Assembly (NCBI GenBank): GCA_019416065.1
Contig: DXYB01000012.1
Span: 1 to 47,417, forward strand
Length of the DNA stretch: 47,417 bases
Direction of reading: 5' to 3'
DNA from: Acidaminococcus sp.
GTDB taxonomy: Bacteria; Bacillota; Negativicutes; Acidaminococcales; Acidaminococcaceae
Positions within the stretch are counted from its first letter, which is position 1; the number at the start of each line of letters is the position of its first letter. The notes below the pieces were generated by a model. The model did no database searches, had not been told where the DNA came from, and saw only the letters and a program-made list of their open reading frames with translations. Position numbers and translations under genes: made by a program. Positions 41,680 through 47,417 of the stretch are shown piece by piece.

Positions 41680-42750
41680 TTACAATTTTCCTCTAGAGTC
41701 CGAAGGGGACTCCAGATCATGAATGATTTCCCGGGCTGCGGCTTCATCCGTCACCAGGATGTCCTGCTGCCCGCTACGCAGTACGGCTAAAATTGCTTTT
41801 CCCTTGCTATGGCCTCCCCCTATGCCCATCACCGTATGGACGGACGCAAGATCATTGACCATCAGTCCCAAGGTATCCGTGCTGTGAACCACTTCGCCTT
41901 TGATATTAAAATATTGTCCCAGTGCCTCCCCCACTGCGCCATGTTGTTTCAGGCTTTCTGCGATTTTTTGTGCCACGCCTCGTTTGGCAGCCATTACGCC
42001 GGCCTGACCGATGCCATGCACCAGAATATCCGCACTTTTGATGGTTTCCACCACCTGCTTCACCCGGCTATCTTCTTCCAGAATTTTTCGGAGCACGGTT
42101 TCGCTTACGCTATCCGGCACATATAACTGCAGATACTTGCTTTTTAACCGACCGGCAAGAACCGTAGCCACCGTATTGGCCTGCAGCTCCATTTTGTCGC
42201 CCAGTCCACCACGGGCGGGGACAATCACCGCCAGGGGTTCACTACCATAGATATTTTCCGCCATGGCCGCCACGGTCGTACCGCCGGTCACAGCAACCAC
42301 ATGGGCCTTGTGATCGGACAGGAGTCGTAACAACAAGCCAGCTGTTACTCTCCCGATCTCCCGTACCACCACAGGATCTCGGTCGGCATCCCCAGGAAGG
42401 ACCATGACCATTTGCAGGTGGAGCTTTTCCCGCAGAATCTGTTCCAGGCTGGATAACCGCTGCAGCCGGTTTACGTATTCCCGGAGTTCCTCCAGTAGTG
42501 TCATTCCTTCACCGGTAAGCCGCATCCCTGCCAGGGTAAAATCCAAAAGCCCGGCTTCTTTTAAGAAATCTACGTGTCCGCGCAGCGTCCGCTCACTGAG
42601 TTCCAGTTTTCTAGCCAGTGTCCGGCGGCCAATGGGGGCATCGTGGCTTACCTGCCGCAGAACTTTGTAGCGCTCCGTCAACATCTGCATCATTTCAGGA
42701 ACCAGTTTTTTTTGTAAATTGATCACCCGATCTACGTTGATTGCTCCCAC
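41680..42750 (-). CDS. cggR: central glycolytic genes regulator CggR
   Basis: CggR is a SorC-family repressor of the gap operon that responds to fructose 1,6-bisphosphate. The protein is about 356 aa: an N-terminal HTH (PIGRRTLARKLELSERTLRGHVDFLKEAGLL) and a C-terminal sugar-phosphate-binding domain (TGGTTVAAMAENI and GIGGGHSKGKAI). The start is uncertain. A TTG at 42769-42771 lies inside the candidate operator, so a GTG at 42748-42750, with GGGGGA about 5 nt upstream, is preferred. It heads the five-gene lower-glycolysis operon. Confidence 0.92.
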   Translation of the reverse strand: MGAINVDRVINLQKKLVPEMMQMLTERYKVLRQVSHDAPIGRRTLARKLELSERTLRGHVDFLKEAGLLDFTLAGMRLTGEGMTLLEELREYVNRLQRLSSLEQILREKLHLQMVMVLPGDADRDPVVVREIGRVTAGLLLRLLSDHKAHVVAVTGGTTVAAMAENIYGSEPLAVIVPARGGLGDKMELQANTVATVLAGRLKSKYLQLYVPDSVSETVLRKILEEDSRVKQVVETIKSADILVHGIGQAGVMAAKRGVAQKIAESLKQHGAVGEALGQYFNIKGEVVHSTDTLGLMVNDLASVHTVMGIGGGHSKGKAILAVLRSGQQDILVTDEAAAREIIHDLESPSDSRGKL

Positions 42751-42754
42751 TTGC

Positions 42755-42781
42755 GTCCCCCATGGTACCAAATATGTCCCA
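42755..42781. promoter_or_regulatory. candidate CggR operator
   Basis: On the minus strand TGGGAC (42776-42781) and GGGGAC (42755-42760) form a direct repeat with a 21-bp period, close to the CGGGAC repeat spacing of the B. subtilis CggR operator. The repeat lies about 30-55 bp after the predicted transcription start, where CggR acts as a roadblock. Confidence 0.6.
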
Positions 42782-42815
42782 CATTATTCGAAAAAAATAA
42801 ATATTTTACACAACT

Positions 42816-42824
42816 ATTATACCA
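42816..42824 (-). promoter_or_regulatory. extended -10 promoter of the cggR-gap operon
   Basis: On the minus strand TGGTATAAT is a perfect -10 (42816-42821) with the TGn extension and no clear -35. Confidence 0.6.
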
Positions 42825-42846
42825 TATTGGCAAAAAAGAAAAAACG

Positions 42847-43899
42847 TTATTTTATATTCTGTTGTTCTACGTAGGCTGCAAGTTTGGCATGGGGGCCTGC
42901 CAAGGGAAGGGCCTTCCACTGCTGGGGCGTAAAATAGGAACAAATCCCCAGGTACGGGCGTCCTCCCTGCATCCGGTAGGCAGTCATATGCCAGATCTGG
43001 TGGGTAAAAACATGTTTATGGGACCAGAGGATTTCTCCTGCTGCTCCCTGTAGGCTAGCTTCCAGCTGCGCCTTAGCTTCTTCCACCCCTTTTGCGGAAA
43101 GCGCCATAGGAAACTCCCACATGGAAGCCAGCATCCCCCTTTCCGGGCGGCGGTAGAATAAAAAACTCCCCTCATGGACAACAATCCCCACAGCGGCATA
43201 GAATACTTTCTGCGGGGCTTTCTTTTTCCGCAGAGGCAATACCTGCGTTAGGTTTTCGGCAAAGGCTCGGCACTGGTTGCGGAGCGGACACACTTCGCAC
43301 CGAGGCGTTTTAGGGATACAAACATCCGCGCCCAAGTCCATCAGCGCTTCGTTAAAAGCCCCGGGCCGCTTTGCCGGTATAGTTTTTTCCGCCAACTTTG
43401 TAATTTTCTTTTTTCCCAAACTGCTCAATACATCTTCCCGCACGGCATATAACCGGGCAAGAACCCGCAGCAGGTTGCCGTCCACCGCCGGAACTTTTTG
43501 CCCAAATGCCAAGGAAGCGATCGCCCCGGCGGTATAGTCCCCAATGCCAGGCAGTTTGCGCAGCGCTGCCCTATCATGAGGCAAAATGCCACCATGCAGC
43601 AGCACGACTGTTTGGGCGGCACGGTGCAGATTCCGGGCCCTGCTGTAATAACCCAGTCCCTGCCAGGCTCGCAGTACATCTTCTTCCTGGGCCTGGGCCA
43701 AAGCTGTAATCGTGGGAAACTGTTCTATCCAGCGGGCAAAATAGGCCTTCACCGCTTCCGTCCGGGTCTGCTGGAGCATAATTTCCGAGACCCACACATG
43801 GTAGGGATTACGCGGATATTCGTCCCGCCAAGGAAGCTCCCGCCGGTTTTCGTCAAACCACAAAAGCAAAAGCGTCGGCCAGTTATTTTCCGGGATCAA
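42847..43899 (-). CDS. mutY: adenine DNA glycosylase MutY
   Basis: MutY removes adenine mispaired with 8-oxoguanine. The 350-aa protein has a helix-hairpin-helix LPGIGDYTAGAI, the catalytic Asp in PAVDGNLLR, the EIMLQQTRT motif, a [4Fe-4S] cluster motif Cx6Cx2Cx5C (CIPKTPRCEVCPLRNQC) and a C-terminal Nudix-like 8-oxoG recognition domain. The start is a TTG at 43897-43899 with a perfect AGGAGG 6 nt upstream. Further upstream in-frame starts lack a ribosome binding site. It overlaps the Nudix gene by 17 nt and forms a GO repair pair with it. Confidence 0.94.
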   Translation of the reverse strand: MIPENNWPTLLLLWFDENRRELPWRDEYPRNPYHVWVSEIMLQQTRTEAVKAYFARWIEQFPTITALAQAQEEDVLRAWQGLGYYSRARNLHRAAQTVVLLHGGILPHDRAALRKLPGIGDYTAGAIASLAFGQKVPAVDGNLLRVLARLYAVREDVLSSLGKKKITKLAEKTIPAKRPGAFNEALMDLGADVCIPKTPRCEVCPLRNQCRAFAENLTQVLPLRKKKAPQKVFYAAVGIVVHEGSFLFYRRPERGMLASMWEFPMALSAKGVEEAKAQLEASLQGAAGEILWSHKHVFTHQIWHMTAYRMQGGRPYLGICSYFTPQQWKALPLAGPHAKLAAYVEQQNIK

Positions 43900-44368
43900 G
43901 ATGAACCTCCTGAAAAACCGAATGCAGGACATGCTCCCCATCAGAGGCAAAGGAAATAGTTCCCCGCAGCTGTGTTCCGGCTAATAGCTTGGGCAACCAG
44001 ATTTTATCAGCTTCCCACATGGCTTCATAGGGCAGTCCGGCCAGGGAAAACCAGCAGGGTTCCATTTCCTCTGACACGGTAACAGTGCCAGACCACTTAT
44101 GGGCAAAATACACCATGCCGCCATGAGACCAACTGGCATCCGAAGGCTGGTCAAAATACAGATCCGCCATGAGATACAGTGCTTCCGGTTGTACTATGAT
44201 ACCGCACTCTTCCCGCAATTCCCGTACCGCACATTGGCGCATGGTTTCTCCCATTTCAATTTTGCCCCCAAAGCCGTTCCATTTGCCCACGCCCATTCCT
44301 CGGCGTTTTCGTCCCAGAAGGACTTGTCCCTTTCCATCCAGAAGATACACCAGGGACGTATCACGCAT
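43883..44368 (-). CDS. Nudix hydrolase, MTH1-like 8-oxo-dGTP diphosphatase
   Basis: A 161-aa Nudix enzyme. The Nudix box GKIEMGETMRQCAVRELREE plus CGI is complete (residues 35-57) and the preceding KWNGFGGKIE is typical of MTH1-type enzymes that hydrolyse oxidised purine nucleotides. It should clean the nucleotide pool while MutY, encoded just downstream, repairs A:8-oxoG pairs in DNA. Its ATG overlaps the end of the M20 peptidase gene by 8 nt, and its own end contains the mutY ribosome binding site. Confidence 0.92.
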   Translation of the reverse strand: MRDTSLVYLLDGKGQVLLGRKRRGMGVGKWNGFGGKIEMGETMRQCAVRELREECGIIVQPEALYLMADLYFDQPSDASWSHGGMVYFAHKWSGTVTVSEEMEPCWFSLAGLPYEAMWEADKIWLPKLLAGTQLRGTISFASDGEHVLHSVFQEVHLDPGK

Positions 44369-45488
44369 CTTGTTTCCCTTCCGTCAGTGCTTTTACCAGT
44401 GCCATAAGAAAGGCAAAGCGGGGTGCCACGCTCTTTATTTCCCCATATTCTCCTAAAGAGTGTCCATTGCCGCCGACCGGCCCCATTCCGTCAATCGTTG
44501 GTACACCCAAGGCCGAAGTAAAGTTGCCGTCACTGCCACCGCCTGTGGACTGCCAGCCAAAGTGCAGGCCCTGTTTTTGGGCGATTTTGTCTGCTAAGGC
44601 GCAAAATGCCTTGGATTTTTCCGTAACGTGCATGGGAGGCCGCACCATGCCCCCCTCCAGGTCCACGGTAACCCGGGGATCAAAAGGCTGGGCTGCCATC
44701 TTTCTCAAAGCGGTGTCAACCCGCTCTCCTTCACTCTGTTCCACAATCCGGATATCAATCATACAGGAACATTCCGCCGCCACCACATTGGCGCCTGTAC
44801 CACCATGGATTAACCCAATATTTACCGTGGTTCCGGCCGGTCTATCTTCCAAGGCAAGGATCGGTTCTCCCCAACGGATACATTCATTAATGGCGCTAGC
44901 CCCCTTGTCAGGGTTCACGCCAGCATGGGCAGCGATCCCGTGAAAAGTAATGACATATTTGCAGATGCCTTTTCTGGAATTGACCAGGTCCCCATTGGCA
45001 CGGGCACTTTCCATAATCAGGGCGTGGGCTGCCTTTTTCGCTTCCCGTTCAATTACGGGGCGGGAAAACCGGGAGCCTATTTCCTCATCCGGATTAAACA
45101 GAAGGCACACATTGCCGCCCGCTTTTTCTGCTGCCATTTGTTCCGCCAGGTACACCATAAATAGATCCCCGCATTTCATATCCGAAGCACCGGGGCCCTT
45201 AAAAAGATCTCCCTCCAGGGAAAACGGCCGCTCTTTTGCCGTGCCCTGGGGAAACACGGTATCCATATGCCCTAACAGCAGCACATCATAGTGGTCAGGG
45301 CTCCCCCATACGGCTTTCAGACAGGGGCCGACTTCCGTCCCGATGGGGATCAGTTCCGTTTTCCAGCCGGCACGGTCCAACCGTTTTTTGATCCACGCCG
45401 CTACTTGTGCCGTGCCCTCTGGATAGCGGCTGAAAGAGTCCATATTCACCAGCTCTGCCAAATCCTTAAAATATTGTTCCGTATCCAT
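44361..45488 (-). CDS. M20 family metallopeptidase (glutamate carboxypeptidase-like)
   Basis: A 375-aa di-zinc peptidase of the M20A group, similar to carboxypeptidase G2. The motifs LLGHMDTVFPQGTAKERPF, GASDMKCG, FNPDEEIGS and GGGSDGNF supply the metal ligands and catalytic Glu; AHAGVNPDKG is in the dimerisation domain. It would cut a C-terminal amino acid, often glutamate, from peptides, N-acyl amino acids or pteroyl conjugates. The ATG at 45486-45488 is chosen; AAGGA lies about 11 nt upstream. It is the first gene of the M20-Nudix-mutY run. No signal peptide. Confidence 0.88.
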   Translation of the reverse strand: MDTEQYFKDLAELVNMDSFSRYPEGTAQVAAWIKKRLDRAGWKTELIPIGTEVGPCLKAVWGSPDHYDVLLLGHMDTVFPQGTAKERPFSLEGDLFKGPGASDMKCGDLFMVYLAEQMAAEKAGGNVCLLFNPDEEIGSRFSRPVIEREAKKAAHALIMESARANGDLVNSRKGICKYVITFHGIAAHAGVNPDKGASAINECIRWGEPILALEDRPAGTTVNIGLIHGGTGANVVAAECSCMIDIRIVEQSEGERVDTALRKMAAQPFDPRVTVDLEGGMVRPPMHVTEKSKAFCALADKIAQKQGLHFGWQSTGGGSDGNFTSALGVPTIDGMGPVGGNGHSLGEYGEIKSVAPRFAFLMALVKALTEGKQDA

Positions 45489-45505
45489 GGATTTTCCATC
45501 CTTTC

Positions 45506-45575
45506 GAAAGAACCGCCCTCCGTCCGGCCCCTGCAGCAATCAAATTCCCACAGGAGCCGCCAAAGGGCGGTTTGT
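45506..45575 (-). terminator. weak terminator downstream of pxpC
   Basis: Arms AACCGCCCT and AGGGCGGTT enclose a large loop, with a nested CCGCC/GGCGG hairpin at the pxpC end. On the minus strand only a short T-rich sequence (CTTTC) follows, so termination is probably incomplete. Confidence 0.4.
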
Positions 45576-46564
45576 TATGACCGTTTCACCATCTGGCGCA
45601 CCTGCTCCAGAAAGGCTTCCTGCTTTGCCAAGGCGTTCTCCGCCTGCGTCAGGTTAGCTGGTGCAAAATAAACCGTTCCGCCTGGTTTCATCTGGGCCAG
45701 CCGTGGCAGATCTGCCTGAATAACCTGTCCGATTTTTGCATAGCCGCCGGTGGTCTGCCGGTCCGCCATGAGGATAATAGGATTCCCATCCGCCGGCACC
45801 TGAATAGAGCCAAAAGAAACTGGTTCAGAAATCAGTTCCAGGTTGTCTTCCTTATACGGAAGTGTCACGCCACGCAGCCGATACCCCATCCGGTCGGACT
45901 GGGGTGTAATGGTATACGGACTGGTGAAAAATATCTGTAGCGTATCCGGGGTAAACCAGTCCGCCTGCAGCCCCTCCGTAACTCGGATGGGCTGCGTACT
46001 AAACAGGTCCTGATTGGGGACGGACCAGCCCATGCTGGCAAAAGGAGTCCCACTTTGCCGGGAAAGCTCTGCCGCAAATCGTTCCTGCTCTGGTGACAGC
46101 ACACCGGTAGAAAGCTCCGTATTATCCTGCAAGGGTTCCCCATTCACGCCACCGATTTTGGCCCGCAGGTAGGTGCTCTTACTATCCATCACCATAGGCA
46201 CAGCAAAACCGCCGGCTACCGTAAGATACCCTCTGGCACCTTCTGCTGCAAAGCCAAAGGACAAGGTGCTGTCTTTTTTAACATAGACGGCCCGGTTTCT
46301 GGGTACAGGTTTACCACCCAGTTTAGCACCCAGATCTGCACCAGTGAGGGCAAAGATCAACCCTGCCGGAACTTGCAGGAAGGGACCGCTCATGGTCATC
46401 TCCAGCGCCCCTTCACTTTCCTTGTTGCCCACCAGAATATTTCCCAGTTTCAGGCTGAACAAATCCATAGCGCCGCTAACCAGCACGCCATATTTCTGGA
46501 ATCCGTAGCGGCCCGTATCCTGGAGTGTGGTGAGAGGCCCGCCTTTTTTTACCATAATTTTCAT
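45575..46564 (-). CDS. pxpC: 5-oxoprolinase subunit C (biotin-dependent carboxyltransferase family, KipA/PxpC)
   Basis: A 329-aa protein of the PxpC/KipA family, one subunit of the ATP-dependent 5-oxoprolinase PxpABC that opens pyroglutamate to glutamate. N-terminal GPLTTLQDTGRYGFQKYGV and then SGAMD and ALEMT are diagnostic. The C-terminal part has ILMADRQTTGGYAKIGQV. The ATG at 46562-46564 overlaps the pxpB stop codon by 4 nt. pxpA is not seen within the window. Confidence 0.93.
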   Translation of the reverse strand: MKIMVKKGGPLTTLQDTGRYGFQKYGVLVSGAMDLFSLKLGNILVGNKESEGALEMTMSGPFLQVPAGLIFALTGADLGAKLGGKPVPRNRAVYVKKDSTLSFGFAAEGARGYLTVAGGFAVPMVMDSKSTYLRAKIGGVNGEPLQDNTELSTGVLSPEQERFAAELSRQSGTPFASMGWSVPNQDLFSTQPIRVTEGLQADWFTPDTLQIFFTSPYTITPQSDRMGYRLRGVTLPYKEDNLELISEPVSFGSIQVPADGNPIILMADRQTTGGYAKIGQVIQADLPRLAQMKPGGTVYFAPANLTQAENALAKQEAFLEQVRQMVKRS

Positions 46565-47331
46565 TGGGCTCCCCCTTCCTTCTCCTGCGCGGCCAGGGTT
46601 TCATATTCCTGGGGTGTAATGGCATAAAATTCCAATCGATCCCCTGCCTGGAGCAAGCTGGGATGTGCCAAATCCCAAGGGCGGAAAAGTGCCAGCGGCG
46701 TGCGTCCGATAAGCTGCCACCCCCCAGGGGTTTCCAGCGGATAAGCACCGGTCTGGGACCCGGCAATGCCTACAGAACCCACAGGGATCTTCAGCCGGGG
46801 CGTTTTTTTCCGGGGCGTGGCAATTTCCGCAGGCAGTCCCCCCACATAGGGGAATCCTGGGGCAAAGCCGATCATATACACCAGATAGTCCCCACCTGTA
46901 TGGATTTTGACCACCTCATCCGGGGTCATGTGGTGATAAGCTGCCACTTCCTCCAGATCCGGGCCATACTCCTCGCCATAGCAGACAGGGATACGGATTT
47001 TATCACGGACCGTTTCCTGCTGGAAGGTAATGGTTTTCAAGATGTTTTCAACAATTTTGGAAACCACCCGATAGCCTTTGGATAGAACAGGGTCTTCCGG
47101 CAAAGATGCGTTTTTAGCTGCTTCCAACGTGTCATAGAAAATCGTAACACCGGTATAGGATGCTTCACATTCTAACATCCCAGGAAAAGGATGGGCTTCC
47201 AGTTCCGTCAGCAGTGCCCGGGCACATTGCAGGATGGCCGGTTCAATGGCATTGCCAAAGGAAACCATTATTCCCCCTTCCCCCACTGGGCGAATTTTGG
47301 CCTGTTGCAAATACATTTCTGCACTTTCCAA
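46561..47331 (-). CDS. pxpB: 5-oxoprolinase subunit B (KipI/PxpB)
   Basis: A 256-aa protein of the PxpB/KipI family; in B. subtilis KipI also inhibits the sporulation kinase KinA. Visible motifs are the N-terminal GEGGIMVSFG, YGEEYGPDLEEVA, the GFAPGFPYVGGLP segment, and IAGSQTGAYPLETPGGWQLIGRTP. The start is a TTG at 47329-47331 with AGGAGG 9 nt upstream; an ATG five codons later lacks one. It is the first gene of the pair visible here; pxpA could lie beyond the window edge. Confidence 0.92.
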   Translation of the reverse strand: MESAEMYLQQAKIRPVGEGGIMVSFGNAIEPAILQCARALLTELEAHPFPGMLECEASYTGVTIFYDTLEAAKNASLPEDPVLSKGYRVVSKIVENILKTITFQQETVRDKIRIPVCYGEEYGPDLEEVAAYHHMTPDEVVKIHTGGDYLVYMIGFAPGFPYVGGLPAEIATPRKKTPRLKIPVGSVGIAGSQTGAYPLETPGGWQLIGRTPLALFRPWDLAHPSLLQAGDRLEFYAITPQEYETLAAQEKEGGAQ

Positions 47332-47417
47332 GATATAAGGCCTCCTTTACTTTTTTTTTATACGTAAATTGCAACTCCAAATTGAACAGTAGCAGAAATT
47401 AGGCTACCTGTATAGGT

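Overview
The window is a gene-dense stretch of about 47.4 kb from a bacterial chromosome. I read 47 protein-coding genes, 43 of them on the minus strand, and no tRNA, rRNA, insertion sequence, prophage or CRISPR array. Gene content points to an anaerobic member of the Bacillota. The evidence is a B. subtilis-type cggR-gap-pgk-tpi-gpmI-eno operon, an anaerobic class III ribonucleotide reductase, a PerR-type regulator, a SAM-I riboswitch before metK, a yqhQ-prfA-prmC-tsaC-rpiB-ywlG-upp cluster, and zinc-ribbon forms of L28 and L31. The roughly even base composition, an orphan citrate lyase ligase, 5-oxoprolinase subunits and several peptidase/glutamyl-type enzymes would fit the Negativicutes (Acidaminococcaceae-like). 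That placement is inference and would need marker-gene phylogeny.

Layout. 1-5.2 kb: an EF-G paralogue with an altered P-loop, recG, rpmB and a small zinc-ribbon protein. 5.3-10 kb: an NSS-family symporter (+), then a minus-strand run of M20D amidohydrolase, SGNH hydrolase, acyl-CoA thioesterase and a flavodoxin-ferredoxin protein. 10.4-13.2 kb: nrdD-nrdG with a candidate NrdR box. 13.2-16.9 kb: metK-priA behind a SAM-I riboswitch. 16.9-20.4 kb: walJ-htrA-rlmH-citC, the tail of the B. subtilis wal cluster without walRK. 20.4-22.5 kb: perR, an L,D-transpeptidase and a higBA toxin-antitoxin pair. 22.5-26.3 kb: a chorismate mutase-ACT protein, a tartrate/D-malate dehydrogenase, a radical SAM protein and a divergent FliB-like protein. 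26.3-32.8 kb: translation and nucleotide-salvage genes (yqhQ to comEB) and rpmE. 32.9-35.8 kb: HD protein, nicotinamidase-like hydrolase and a cytoplasmic-type gamma-glutamyltransferase (+). 35.8-42.8 kb: the lower-glycolysis operon with pgk and tpiA fused in one frame. 42.8-45.5 kb: an M20 peptidase, a MutT/MTH1-type Nudix hydrolase and mutY, tightly overlapped. 45.5-47.4 kb: pxpB-pxpC, 5-oxoprolinase subunits, at the edge of the window.

How the parts work together. Most minus-strand genes form compact operons with stop/start overlaps, so translational coupling is common. Several promoters are close to the housekeeping consensus, and extended -10 elements recur. Regulation visible in the DNA includes a SAM riboswitch with terminator, a CggR-type operator, a candidate NrdR site, a PerR-like box at the perR promoter and a HigA-type operator. 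Nothing here looks like a wholly new multi-gene system. The most notable signals are the Pgk-TpiA fusion, the EF-G paralogue lacking the P-loop lysine, a perfect 22-bp inverted repeat after recG, a leaderless higBA transcript, the coupling of priA to a SAM riboswitch, and a chorismate mutase joined directly to an ACT domain.
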